Positions 56,711-64,000 of a DNA stretch of 64,000 nucleotides are shown piece after piece (within the stretch, counting starts at the first letter, position 1; every line of letters begins with the position of its first letter). The stretch covers positions 1,116,001 through 1,180,000 of the forward strand of contig NZ_CP019699.1 of assembly GCF_002005165.1 (NCBI RefSeq). Reading direction: 5' to 3'. A program made the translations under genes and the position numbers. The notes under the pieces were generated by a model. The model made no database searches. It worked only from the letters and a program-made list of their open reading frames with translations, and had not been told where the DNA came from. Origin of the DNA: Novibacillus thermophilus (GTDB lineage Bacteria; Bacillota; Bacilli; Thermoactinomycetales; Novibacillaceae).

Positions 56711-57817
56711 TTAAACGAGTTGGGATTGTACTTTGGCCTTAAACTGTCGATCTTCTAAGAGTTTTTTTACAAACAGCGAAAACTTTTGTTGCACCCACGT
56801 TATCTCAACGCCGTCTGGATCGTGAACAAAAAAAGCGAGGGCATATCGGTGGTTGTCGACTCTCTCCGCATACAAAGCAATCGTTGCCACATACCGCGTA
56901 CTCCCGCCTTTTGCCCCTATTCTCAAAATTTTGTCTGAACGGTAAGAATGACTTTCCAGTAAGTGGCGTAAAACGGATAGCCCTTCTCCGGATAAGATTG
57001 ATTCACTATGGATCTTGTTCATTAATAAAGCGTATTCTTTCGCCGTTGATGCGGGTAAACGGTCTGATATAATCCTTTCAAATTTTGGATTGTGTAAGTG
57101 TTTTTCGAGGTGGTTTAGGAGCTGGTCCCGTTCATCCCTCAGTTGTTGATGGATTTTTTTGCAGTACGAGCCGTATTGTTCGCGATCCATGCTGTTAATC
57201 AGGTGAATCGTTTCTGCATTAGACAGTTTTTTTTCGTGTTTCATCGCTGCCGGCAACAAAAAGGAAGACGTAAAATAGTAGATGTCGCTGTGATCTTCGA
57301 TTCCCAGCAGTTTCATCCTGGCGTTAATGTTGTCGACCCCTAACAGGTCAATCAAAAATTCCGTGTTCGCATTGGAGCTGAACTGTATCATGCCGCTCGC
57401 TACGTCATACAGGCTGACGTGGCCGTCAACGACATTGTCTCCCAAGCTCTGCAACCATTTATCGTGTGCTCCGCCATCTGTGCGAGGTATGTAAAATTTA
57501 TCTAATTCAGATAGGCTGATCATTTGGTTTGGGTCAAGTCGACCGTCCACCACCTGTTTTGAAAATTCAACGGCTACGATGATTTTGACACTGCTGGCGA
57601 GTGGCATTAATTTTTCAGAGTGATAATCGATGACTGTTTCATCGTTCTCTATCAGGTAGAGCGAGCACTTGTCAGGGTGTTCTCTTACGAAATTTAACAC
57701 GTCTGTCTCGTCTTTTTTTAAATCTTTTGCTTTTAAATAAAAGGGAATTCCGATTATAAAAATGAGAATGAACGTTACAGTCACCAATACGCCAAACACA
57801 TTCCGTCCCCTTTCCAC
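56711..57817 (-). CDS. membrane-anchored class A beta-lactamase-like serine hydrolase
   Basis: A 368-residue protein with one N-terminal membrane segment (about 8-28) and an extracytoplasmic penicillin-binding/class A beta-lactamase fold. The active-site triad is visible: SSVK as SxxK at about residue 75, SSN in IQFSSNANTEF as the SxN motif, and KGG in RIGAKGGSTRY as the KTG motif. A helical insertion of about 60 residues (about 195-255) lies before the KGG motif. GTG at 57817 overlaps the stop of the HTTM gene by one base, so it is the last gene of the cassette. In this setting it may process or transfer the peptide, modify the wall, or give immunity; none is proven. AT-rich like its operon. 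Confidence 0.8.
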   Translation of the reverse strand: MERGRNVFGVLVTVTFILIFIIGIPFYLKAKDLKKDETDVLNFVREHPDKCSLYLIENDETVIDYHSEKLMPLASSVKIIVAVEFSKQVVDGRLDPNQMISLSELDKFYIPRTDGGAHDKWLQSLGDNVVDGHVSLYDVASGMIQFSSNANTEFLIDLLGVDNINARMKLLGIEDHSDIYYFTSSFLLPAAMKHEKKLSNAETIHLINSMDREQYGSYCKKIHQQLRDERDQLLNHLEKHLHNPKFERIISDRLPASTAKEYALLMNKIHSESILSGEGLSVLRHLLESHSYRSDKILRIGAKGGSTRYVATIALYAERVDNHRYALAFFVHDPDGVEITWVQQKFSLFVKKLLEDRQFKAKVQSQLV

Positions 57818-58839
57818 TACTGCTTTTCCCTGACGATCGAGCGGGAAGATTCAGTATACGGGTTTGCTGAGAAAGCTTTTTTTGCACCGAGTTGGTGCCA
57901 TCTGTTTTTGATTCCGCCAGTGAAAGCTTTTATCAATGAACGGATTTTACAGTAGTACTGTTTGTACTCCCTGTCCGTGAATAAAAGAAATTCTACCGAT
58001 ATCATAATCAATGAAAAAGTGAGTAAACCCATTCCGAACAAAATACCTAGATGAAAGGCGCACATAGCAAGCACAGAAATTATTTTGGTTATGCGGTTGA
58101 ATATTAGGAGCGGAAAAGCTAACTTTATGACGATGGTGGCATACGTGAGAATGATTGACAAATAAAGGTGATTTTCACTGATGGCGGAAAATAAGGGGAG
58201 AGAATAGGATTCAACTTGAGAAATGTAGTACAAAGCTGTACCAGAGTTCCACTTCTCGCCCATGACTTGATAGAATGCTGAGATGTAATAAACTAAACAG
58301 AGCTGTATCACGCACGCAGCCACCGCATAGTTATGTATAGTGCTGTTTAACAGTTTCCCAAGCGTTTTTTTCGGAAAGCGACGTCTCTTTTTCCTTCTTC
58401 TATCTAAAGAAAAGTGCGCGGTATTATTTGTAAACATCATGAAAAATAAAATAATGCGCATTAAGTTGTCTCCGCCATCGCCGATGTAACCGATGCGCTG
58501 GTATAGCGAAAAGTAGAATACGAAGGTTAAGATGCTGACAACGCGCCCCCTGTAGCCCAAGATGAATAAAATCGTCACCAGAATTCCCAAGTGGTAGACA
58601 ATGTCAAAATACAGTAAGGACGCACTGAAGTTGTACAGCGAAAAGATAGCTGGATCGTAATCCGTGATGCCTACGTCGCTGAACAACAAATACCTTTGAA
58701 AATAATGCATTAAATAATTGTAGAGGATAATAATTCCGAAAACGATTCTCAAGATACTCGTTCCAATTAAAAAGCGGTCTTTTGCCGCCCACGAAACAAA
58801 GGCTGACAGCCGATTGAATGAGAGCACTTTGTTCACCAC
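57817..58839 (-). CDS. HTTM-domain membrane protein (SdpB-like)
   Basis: A 340-residue polytopic protein with about seven to eight helices. It has the HTTM (vitamin K-dependent carboxylase-like) layout: LRIVFGIIILYN near the start, LGYRGRVVSILTFVFYFSLYQRIGYIGDGGDNLMRI with the conserved GGD, and a basic loop RRRKKRRRFPKK. SdpB of B. subtilis, needed to make the cannibalism peptide SDP, belongs to this family and is of similar size. It lies 58 bases after the SdpA-like gene and overlaps the serine hydrolase gene. Base composition is AT-rich, suggesting acquisition. Biochemical activity of SdpB-type proteins is not established. Confidence 0.78.
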   Translation of the reverse strand: MVNKVLSFNRLSAFVSWAAKDRFLIGTSILRIVFGIIILYNYLMHYFQRYLLFSDVGITDYDPAIFSLYNFSASLLYFDIVYHLGILVTILFILGYRGRVVSILTFVFYFSLYQRIGYIGDGGDNLMRIILFFMMFTNNTAHFSLDRRRKKRRRFPKKTLGKLLNSTIHNYAVAACVIQLCLVYYISAFYQVMGEKWNSGTALYYISQVESYSLPLFSAISENHLYLSIILTYATIVIKLAFPLLIFNRITKIISVLAMCAFHLGILFGMGLLTFSLIMISVEFLLFTDREYKQYYCKIRSLIKAFTGGIKNRWHQLGAKKAFSANPYTESSRSIVREKQ

Positions 58840-58897
58840 AAAAACCTCCTCTTACACACGTCATGTTTTTGAGACAATCGTGATGGCACGTAGCGGG

Positions 58898-59572
58898 CTA
58901 TTTAAAAGCGACGACTTCTGAATCGATAGGTTGCCAGTCAAACTCGACATACCGCCGTTCAGGTTCGTAGTTCTTCTCATTTCTCTTGGAAAAGGGAACA
59001 GGCTCGACAGCTTCTATCATCACTTTAATGGAGTCAATATCTCGCTCCGGATACAACGATTTTGCGTATGAGGATGCAAATTTGAATATTTCCTCTTCTG
59101 CCTTTTTGCGGACTTTATCTTCCATTTTTTTAATTTCCTCGTCGATTTTTTCGTCCGTATTCTTGTTTTTCAGTTTGTATACGACGTCTTCATGATTGCC
59201 GTTAAAATATTTGTTGATTAAACTGTCCCCTATTCTCAGCATTCTGTTAAAGGGAGTCAAAACGTTGGATCGATTTAAATTTTTCATTGGACTGGTTATA
59301 TCGATCCACTCACCTCTAGCCAGTTCCGAACCTTTTTTGAGTTTTACTTGTAAAAGGAGGTTGTAATTGACGGTTAAAGGCTCAGGAGCAAACAAGTGCC
59401 AGTTCTGTGTAAACAAAGGGTCAATGTAATAAGTTGAATACCGATTGACTTGAACAGATAAGGGATTTGTCGGTCCTGTATCGAATACCAGCAAGACGGT
59501 ATGAACGGTTAAGAACACGATAAGCAGTACATTAACCACGACCAAGGAGAACAGCCGCCGTCTTTTTTTCAT
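58898..59572 (-). CDS. DUF5819/SdpA-like membrane-anchored protein
   Basis: A 224-residue protein with one N-terminal membrane segment (about 8-30). The short signature NWHLFAPEPLTVNYNLLLQV (about 56-75) is typical of proteins encoded beside HTTM genes (DUF5819) and recalls the W-x-F-F-x-x-N-P segment of SdpA. A lysine/glutamate-rich helical stretch (about 130-165) and a beta-like end follow. ATG at 59572 follows GAGAGAGGAT. It stands between the secreted precursor gene and the HTTM gene, the expected position of an SdpA-type maturation factor. Assignment rests on the signature and gene order. Confidence 0.6.
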   Translation of the reverse strand: MKKRRRLFSLVVVNVLLIVFLTVHTVLLVFDTGPTNPLSVQVNRYSTYYIDPLFTQNWHLFAPEPLTVNYNLLLQVKLKKGSELARGEWIDITSPMKNLNRSNVLTPFNRMLRIGDSLINKYFNGNHEDVVYKLKNKNTDEKIDEEIKKMEDKVRKKAEEEIFKFASSYAKSLYPERDIDSIKVMIEAVEPVPFSKRNEKNYEPERRYVEFDWQPIDSEVVAFK

Positions 59573-59589
59573 TCGGATCCTCTCTCTTC

Positions 59590-59625
59590 AAGGCACAGTG
59601 CTTCCAAATGGAAGCGCTGTGCCTT
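59590..59625 (-). terminator. strong hairpin after the precursor gene
   Basis: AAGGCACAGTGCTTCC (59590-59605) and GGAAGCGCTGTGCCTT (59610-59625) pair over 16 positions with one imperfect pair, loop AAAT. It begins seven bases after the precursor stop on the minus strand. Without a T-run on that strand, it is more likely to attenuate read-through or protect the upstream mRNA than to terminate fully. Confidence 0.7.
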
Positions 59626-59631
59626 TCCATA

Positions 59632-59949
59632 TTAATCAAATGCGACGTCTAAGTTGCTAGCTTCTACGTCGTCTGAAATCTTAAAGATGCTGTGCATTGC
59701 AGCCTGTTTTGTAATCTCATCCGCATAGTATCTCACAGCTTCCTTGCCGTAAACATAGGCTTTTTGTGCAGCCTTTGCCACGGCGCCCCAAACGTGGGGC
59801 TCATAAACCGTTGAATCGGTTTTTCCTTCCGCTGCATTCACTGTTCTGACTTCCAGGGCACTGTCTGAATTGTGGGATGCGAAAACAGTGGCACCCATGG
59901 CGAAAAAGACAGCGGAGCAAAGGATTAGGACAAAAAATTGTTTCTTCAA
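59632..59949 (-). CDS. secreted peptide precursor (putative SdpC-like toxin)
   Basis: A 105-residue preprotein. A clear signal peptide (MKKQFFVLILCSAVFFAMGA) ends at a plausible VFA-SH cleavage near residue 24, leaving about 81 residues. The mature part has a polar segment, then a probable amphipathic helix rich in Ala, Tyr and Lys (WGAVAKAAQKAYVYGKEAV, about 59-77), then an acidic tail. It has no cysteine, unlike B. subtilis SDP with its disulfide. TTG at 59949 follows a perfect AAGGAGGTGAG. First gene of the cassette, with a hairpin right after it, as in many bacteriocin operons. Function inferred from context. Confidence 0.65.
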   Translation of the reverse strand: MKKQFFVLILCSAVFFAMGATVFASHNSDSALEVRTVNAAEGKTDSTVYEPHVWGAVAKAAQKAYVYGKEAVRYYADEITKQAAMHSIFKISDDVEASNLDVAFD

Positions 59950-59979
59950 TGCTAACTCACCTCCTTAATTACTAAAAAT

Positions 59980-60047
59980 TTGATATTCTAGAATAAATAT
60001 CTAGAAATATCAATCAAGATAATACCATTTATACGCATTATTTTAAA
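59980..60047 (-). promoter_or_regulatory. promoter and large palindrome of the SDP-like cassette
   Basis: On the minus strand TTTAAA (60047-60042), 17 bases, TATTAT (60024-60019) forms a plausible promoter. Transcription would start near 60012, at the edge of an inverted repeat: TTGATATTTCTAGA (60013-60000), seven bases, TCTAGAATATCAA (59992-59980), differing by one base. It could be an operator or a 5' leader hairpin. The stretch 60050-60320 is AT-rich, with no gene I can support. Confidence 0.5.
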
Positions 60048-60337
60048 TAGTACGTTATTAGTAATTTTAATAGCAATACAGTAATAAAATATTAAGTTCT
60101 CAGGTGTGCGTATGAAATCATCTCTTGAGTGGTAGACATTTACATGGTCCTTTTTTCCTTCGCGATGCTCTTTTATCTCGTTTTCGAATATTCATTTTGT
60201 TTCCAAACACCTAGTCAGAAGAGCTTATTTTGCTGGCGTGCCGACAATGTCGCCTTTTCAACGTCAGTTGGCGAGATGCGCATTCCGCCCTTGCGAAATA
60301 ATAGTCACAATAGTACAATATTCGTGAAGGTGATGGT

Positions 60338-60718
60338 ATGGGAGATTCGAAGCGGGGGCGAGAGTTGCAATTTGCCAACCTGGTTCGGTCTTACCGAAAA
60401 AATCACATCGGAAAGGGACCGGAGAAAATTAAAATCACGTTTTCCGGAAATTGGGCCATCGCTCACATGAGCGGCAACCTAAGTCCGGTAGAACGGTTTA
60501 TCGCCAGCTCCGAACAAGGGCGGATGATGATTTGGCAGGCGCGCACTCACATGATAAAGGAGTTGTACAGTCAAACGCGGCCGAAGGAGATGGAAGAGCT
60601 CGTCGGGGCTAAGTTCGTCCAACTGTTCACAGACATTAACGTAGAAAAAGACGAGACCGTCTCCGTGTTTGTCTTTGACCGGCCGATTGACGGCAGCGAT
60701 ACAATGCACACCATCTAA
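60338..60718 (+). CDS. DUF2294 family protein
   Basis: A 126-residue cytosolic protein of the DUF2294 family, whose role is unknown. GKGPEKIKITFSGNWAIAHMSGNLSPVE and FVQLFTDINVEKDETVSVFVFD are the recognisable blocks. ATG at 60338 follows GAAGGTGATGG. Members are often found near formate dehydrogenase genes in Bacillus, and here fdhD and a formate dehydrogenase gene lie 1.5 kb downstream. A terminator separates it from the transporter gene. Confidence 0.75.
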   Translation: MGDSKRGRELQFANLVRSYRKNHIGKGPEKIKITFSGNWAIAHMSGNLSPVERFIASSEQGRMMIWQARTHMIKELYSQTRPKEMEELVGAKFVQLFTDINVEKDETVSVFVFDRPIDGSDTMHTI

Positions 60719-60771
60719 GGAAGCAAAGGGAAAGCAACGGATGGTTGACAGTACATAAGTGCTGATGGATT

Positions 60772-60825
60772 AACCACCTTCTTTTCACGCATGATCGCAT
60801 AGCGGGGATAAGGTGGTTTTTTCTT
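60772..60825 (+). terminator. terminator after the DUF2294 gene
   Basis: AACCACCTT (60772-60780) pairs with AAGGTGGTT (60810-60818), followed by TTTTC. The loop of 29 bases is long but the stem is perfect. Confidence 0.65.
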
Positions 60826-60894
60826 TACCGCAAAACGATCATCTCGTAAACACCCTGCTGTACCTTTAAAAAATAATAGGAGAGGGTTAGGACA

Positions 60895-62163
60895 ATGAGT
60901 AAAGTTAAGAATCGTTGGTTGATTGCGTTGTCAGCAATCGCTATCCACTTGTCAATCGGTTCCGTATACGCTTACAGTGTGTATCAAAATCCGCTGTCTG
61001 ACCAATTGGGATGGGACACGACAGACGTATCCCTCGCCTTTACGATTGCGATCTTCATGTTGGGCACATCGGCGGCTTTTTTAGGTCGATTAGTTGAGAA
61101 ATACGGACCGCGTCGATCTGCGCTGGTCGCAGCGGCTTTCTTCGGGATAGGAACACTCGGCGCCGGTTTTTCGGTATCCCTCGCATCGTACCCTCTGTTT
61201 TTGTTCTTTTACGGATTTATTGGCGGTATCGGATTAGGCATCGGTTACATCTCTCCGGTCTCGACTCTCGTAAAGTGGTTTCCCGACCGCAGAGGCTTGG
61301 CTACGGGGATGGCGGTTCTCGGGTTTGGCGCCGGTTCTTTAATCACGGGTCCCATTGCCGGCTGGCTGCTCATTGAAACGAGTATTCCCAATACGTTTTA
61401 CATTTTGGGGTTTGTGTACTTGATCTTAATGGTATCAGGGGCCACTTACCTGGAAAAACCTGCGGACGGTTGGATGCCCAAGGGGATGAAGAGCAAAGGA
61501 ACTTCTGGCACACCGGTTGTCGAAGATCTAGCACAGTTGACAGCAAACGAGGCGGTGAAGACAGCGCGTTTTTGGATGCTGTGGCTGATGATGTTTATTA
61601 ACATCTCAGCGGGCATTATGCTGCTCGCCGTCGCCTCTCCGATGGCGCAAGAAATTACGGGGATGTCTGCCATCACCGCGGCTAGCGTCGTCGGCTTGCT
61701 AGGCCTCTTTAACGGCCTTGGACGGATCGGGTGGGCGTCGTTGTCCGATTACATCGGCCGGCCGAATGTGTACATCGCCTTTTTCGTCATACAAGTCACA
61801 GCGTTCTTCTTGTTGCCAAACATTACGAGTCAAGTGGTATTCCCGATATTGCTGTACATCATCATCACCTGTTACGGCGGCGGGTTTGCTTCCCTCCCCG
61901 CCTTTATTGGCGACCTGTTCGGAACGAAACAGCTCGGCGCCATTCACGGCTACTTGTTGACATCGTGGTCGATGGCGGGAGTGGTCGGACCGATGGTCGT
62001 CTCATACATTTACGATACGACACAAAGTTACACGACGACTTTTACTATTTTTAACGTTTTGCTCGTCATCGCTTTAGTCACATCTTTGGCCATGCGCTTG
62101 AATATTAAGAAAATAAGGGAGAAGCAGGGAGTGTCCGATGTACAGAAGCCGTTAACGACATAA
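60895..62163 (+). CDS. oxalate/formate antiporter-family MFS transporter
   Basis: A 422-residue transporter of the OFA (oxalate:formate antiporter) branch of the major facilitator superfamily, with about 12 membrane segments. GSVYAYSVYQNPLSDQLGWD after helix 1 is typical of OFA proteins. GRLVEKYGPRRSALVAA is the motif A loop, GIGYISPVSTLVKWFPDRRGLATGMAVLGFGAGS a strong family block. ATG at 60895 follows TAGGAGAGGG. It stands directly before fdhD and a formate dehydrogenase gene, so it probably carries formate or a related monocarboxylate. Confidence 0.85.
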   Translation: MSKVKNRWLIALSAIAIHLSIGSVYAYSVYQNPLSDQLGWDTTDVSLAFTIAIFMLGTSAAFLGRLVEKYGPRRSALVAAAFFGIGTLGAGFSVSLASYPLFLFFYGFIGGIGLGIGYISPVSTLVKWFPDRRGLATGMAVLGFGAGSLITGPIAGWLLIETSIPNTFYILGFVYLILMVSGATYLEKPADGWMPKGMKSKGTSGTPVVEDLAQLTANEAVKTARFWMLWLMMFINISAGIMLLAVASPMAQEITGMSAITAASVVGLLGLFNGLGRIGWASLSDYIGRPNVYIAFFVIQVTAFFLLPNITSQVVFPILLYIIITCYGGGFASLPAFIGDLFGTKQLGAIHGYLLTSWSMAGVVGPMVVSYIYDTTQSYTTTFTIFNVLLVIALVTSLAMRLNIKKIREKQGVSDVQKPLTT

Positions 62164-62180
62164 GTACGGAGTGATGGTCA

Positions 62181-63026
62181 ATGGGTCGAAAGCAAACGGC
62201 CTCAAGGCACATTGTCAAATACAGGATGATGAAGGGGGCGGAAGCAGAAGATGACGTCGCGGTCGAATATCCGCTGACCATTGTGTTGAACGGGGAAGAA
62301 TGGGCGACGGTCGTTTGCACGCCGTCGGATTTGGAGGACATGGTGTTAGGATTTCTCGCGGCAGAAGGTATCGTTCGCTTTCCCGCTCAGATTCAGTCTC
62401 TCACCATCGATGAGCCGGGCGGTTTCGCCTACGTGGAAACAGAGCAGAGACAGTCGGTACCCAAAGGGGATGTGATGAAGCGATTGATCGGATCTTGCTG
62501 CGGCAAGAGCCGGCACATTTACTTTCTGAACGATGCCAAAACAGCGAAAACGGTGGCGACTTCGCTGCACATACCGGCAGAAGACTGTTTTCGGTTCATG
62601 AATCGGCTGCACGAGATGTCAGCGTCTTTCCGACAGACGGGCGGTGTCCACAATGCCGCCCTGTTTAGCCCAACGGATGTGGTGGTCGCGCGGACAGATA
62701 TCGGCCGGCACAACGCCCTCGACAAAATTTACGGCTATTGCTTGAAGCACCGCATCCCGGTCGACGACAAACTGATTGTGTTCAGCGGACGCGTGTCGTC
62801 GGAAGTGCTGTTAAAAATTTCGAAGATCGGGGTGGGGATTTTGTTGTCAAAGTCAGCTCCGACAGATTTAGCCATCGACTTGGCCGATGAGTTAAATGTG
62901 ACGGTTGTCGGGTTCATCCGCGGCAACAGCTTTAACGTGTACACACACCCGCACCGCATTAAAGGATTAAATTTCAAAGGAGGCAGATCCCAACATGGGC
63001 ACAGACACGATATCGCTCACAGTTGA
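62181..63026 (+). CDS. fdhD: formate dehydrogenase accessory sulfurtransferase FdhD
   Basis: FdhD passes sulfur from a cysteine desulfurase to the bis-MGD molybdenum cofactor so that formate dehydrogenase becomes active. 281 aa. The reactive cysteine pair is in [10 protein letters not shown] at about residue 110. [16 protein letters not shown] and [17 protein letters not shown] are family signatures. ATG at 62181 follows CGGAGTGATGG, 17 bases after the transporter stop. The C-terminal residues extend 32 bases into the formate dehydrogenase gene, implying coupled translation. Confidence 0.96.
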   Translation: MGRKQTASRHIVKYRMMKGAEAEDDVAVEYPLTIVLNGEEWATVVCTPSDLEDMVLGFLAAEGIVRFPAQIQSLTIDEPGGFAYVETEQRQSVPKGDVMKRLIGSCCGKSRHIYFLNDAKTAKTVATSLHIPAEDCFRFMNRLHEMSASFRQTGGVHNAALFSPTDVVVARTDIGRHNALDKIYGYCLKHRIPVDDKLIVFSGRVSSEVLLKISKIGVGILLSKSAPTDLAIDLADELNVTVVGFIRGNSFNVYTHPHRIKGLNFKGGRSQHGHRHDIAHS

Positions 63027-64000
63027 CGGGGTTGAACTGCATGCGCGTGAAGGGCAAAATTTATTGGAGCTGATGCGTGAACGCAACATCGAGGTTCCCC
63101 ACGTCTGTTACCACCCGAGTCTAGGCCCGATCGAAACGTGCGACACGTGCATCGTCCAAGTAGACGGCGAGTTAGTCCGGGCTTGCGGGACAGAGGTCCG
63201 AGCGGGGATGACCGTGGAAACGACGTTGCACGAAGTGAAAGCAGCACAAAGAGAAGCGATGGACACGATATTGACGAACCACCAACTGTACTGCACTGTT
63301 TGCGACCACAACAACGGGACGTGTGATATCCATAACACCGTGAAGGCGCTCGGCATTGAACACCAGAGCGAACCGTTCAAGCCCAAACCTTACGCCGTCG
63401 ACGCGACCAACCCTTTTTACCGTTACGACCCCGACCAGTGCATCTTGTGCGGCCGCTGTGTCGAAGTGTGTCAGGACGTGCAAGTGAACGAAACCCTTTC
63501 TATCGACTGGTCCCTTGAGCAACCGCGGGTCATATGGGATGACGGGGTTTCGATCAATGAATCGTCGTGTGTGTCTTGCGGCCAGTGTGTCACCGTTTGC
63601 CCGTGCAACGCCTTAATGGAGAAGTCGATGCTCGGGGAAGCAGGCCATTTGACAGGTATCGAACCAGAGACCATCAGGGGTATGATCGAGCTGACGAAAA
63701 AGGTGGAGACGGGGTACGGATCGCTCATGTCCGTATCAGACGCGGAAGCGGCCATGCGCGAACACCGCATCAAAAAGACGAAGACAGTGTGCACCTACTG
63801 TGGTGTCGGGTGCAGCTTCCACGTGTGGACGAAAGGTCGGAAAGTCTTGAAAGTCGAGCCGCATCCCGAATCGCCTGCCAATGGCATCTCTACGTGTGTA
63901 AAGGGCAAGTTCGGCTGGGATTTCGTGAACAGCGAGGAAAGGCTGACAAAACCGTTAATTCGGGAAGGTGATCACTTTCGCGAAGCAGAATGGGAGGAAG
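62995..64000 (+). CDS. fdhA: formate dehydrogenase catalytic subunit, 5' part
   Basis: The first 335 residues of a NAD- or ferredoxin-linked molybdo- or tungsto-formate dehydrogenase (like B. subtilis YrhE); the gene runs off the window. Domains in order are a [2Fe-2S] ferredoxin domain ([17 protein letters not shown], about 35-51, then RACGTE), a His/Cys-ligated cluster region ([14 protein letters not shown]), and two [4Fe-4S] motifs ([12 protein letters not shown] and [12 protein letters not shown]). The molybdopterin-domain cluster follows ([10 protein letters not shown], with a later [11 protein letters not shown]). ATG at 62995 follows AAAGGAGG. The selenocysteine/cysteine position lies beyond the window. 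Confidence 0.93.
   Translation, partial: MGTDTISLTVDGVELHAREGQNLLELMRERNIEVPHVCYHPSLGPIETCDTCIVQVDGELVRACGTEVRAGMTVETTLHEVKAAQREAMDTILTNHQLYCTVCDHNNGTCDIHNTVKALGIEHQSEPFKPKPYAVDATNPFYRYDPDQCILCGRCVEVCQDVQVNETLSIDWSLEQPRVIWDDGVSINESSCVSCGQCVTVCPCNALMEKSMLGEAGHLTGIEPETIRGMIELTKKVETGYGSLMSVSDAEAAMREHRIKKTKTVCTYCGVGCSFHVWTKGRKVLKVEPHPESPANGISTCVKGKFGWDFVNSEERLTKPLIREGDHFREAEWEE

Noticed and set aside
59632-59949. Direct orthologue of B. subtilis SdpC
   Set aside because: The mature region has no cysteines and no recognisable SDP core; the link is by gene context, so it is called SdpC-like only.
56180-60340. Search for a duplicated rnpB end as an attachment site of the AT-rich cassette
   Set aside because: I found no repeat of the rnpB 3' sequence and no integrase or transposase gene.
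60129-60470. Open frame of 113 codons upstream of and overlapping the DUF2294 gene
   Set aside because: No ribosome-binding site, no recognisable domain, and it overlaps a family-supported gene in another frame.
1-64000. CRISPR arrays, insertion sequences, tRNA or rRNA genes, prophage
   Set aside because: No regularly spaced repeats, transposase or integrase genes, tRNA-like cloverleaf 3' CCA ends or rRNA signatures were seen.

Overview
The window comes from a spore-forming member of the Bacillales. The evidence is a full set of sporulation genes (gpr, spoIIP, yqfC, yqfD, cotH, an alpha/beta-type SASP), two T-box leaders, a CIRCE element, and a gene order that follows the Bacillus subtilis holA-rpsT-gpr-spoIIP-lepA-hemW-hrcA-grpE-dnaK-dnaJ-prmA-rsmE-mtaB-rpsU-yqeY-floA-yqfC-yqfD-phoH-pgpH-ybeY-dgkA-cdd-era-recO-glyQS-ccpN-ppsR-dnaG-rpoD-trmK-yqfO axis almost gene for gene. 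GTG and TTG starts are common and core genes are moderately GC-rich. The RNase P RNA looks like type A rather than the type B of B. subtilis, which argues for a deep-branching lineage (perhaps near Thermoactinomycetaceae or Alicyclobacillaceae; weakly supported).

Layout. 1-0.5 kb: end of an AT-rich D-amino acid aminotransferase gene. 0.7-10.9 kb: holA, a stand-alone ATP sulfurylase, an MFS efflux pump/MarR regulator module with three matching operators, rpsT, T-box-controlled trpS, gpr, spoIIP and yqxA. 10.9-15.1 kb: a ywrC-ywrD-ywrB-ywrA locus (Lrp regulator, gamma-glutamyltransferase, two-piece chromate-type transporter) and ctaG. 15.3-26.8 kb: lepA-hemW, then the CIRCE-controlled heat-shock operon running into prmA, rsmE and mtaB. 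26.8-30.7 kb: deoC, yqeW, a divergent cotH/proline-rich gene pair and a HIT protein. 30.8-43.4 kb: rpsU to recO, including the yqeZ-floA membrane module, the yqfC-yqfD sporulation pair and the phoH-pgpH-ybeY-dgkA-cdd-era-yqzL-recO run. 43.4-56.1 kb: T-box glyQS, ccpN, ppsR, dgt, dnaG, rpoD, an M1 metallopeptidase, trmK and yqfO. 56.2-56.7 kb: rnpB. 56.7-60.0 kb: an AT-rich minus-strand cassette. 60.3-64.0 kb: a formate module (DUF2294 protein, OFA-family transporter, fdhD, start of the formate dehydrogenase catalytic subunit).

The most unusual element is the minus-strand cassette at 56711-59949. It encodes a small secreted peptide precursor, a DUF5819/SdpA-like membrane-anchored protein, an HTTM/SdpB-like polytopic membrane protein and an anchored class A beta-lactamase-like serine hydrolase. 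This is the layout of a sporulation-delaying-protein (SDP) type toxin-peptide factory with an unexpected serine hydrolase as fourth partner and no recognisable SdpI/SdpR immunity pair. A 13/14-base inverted repeat lies at the predicted start of transcription, and a strong hairpin separates the precursor gene from its enzymes.

Four otherwise intact genes (ywrD, a NUDIX gene, the essential dnaG and the M1 peptidase) are each broken by a single missing base. All four are repaired by adding one G, and three of them lie in runs of G. This pattern points to homopolymer under-calling rather than gene decay.
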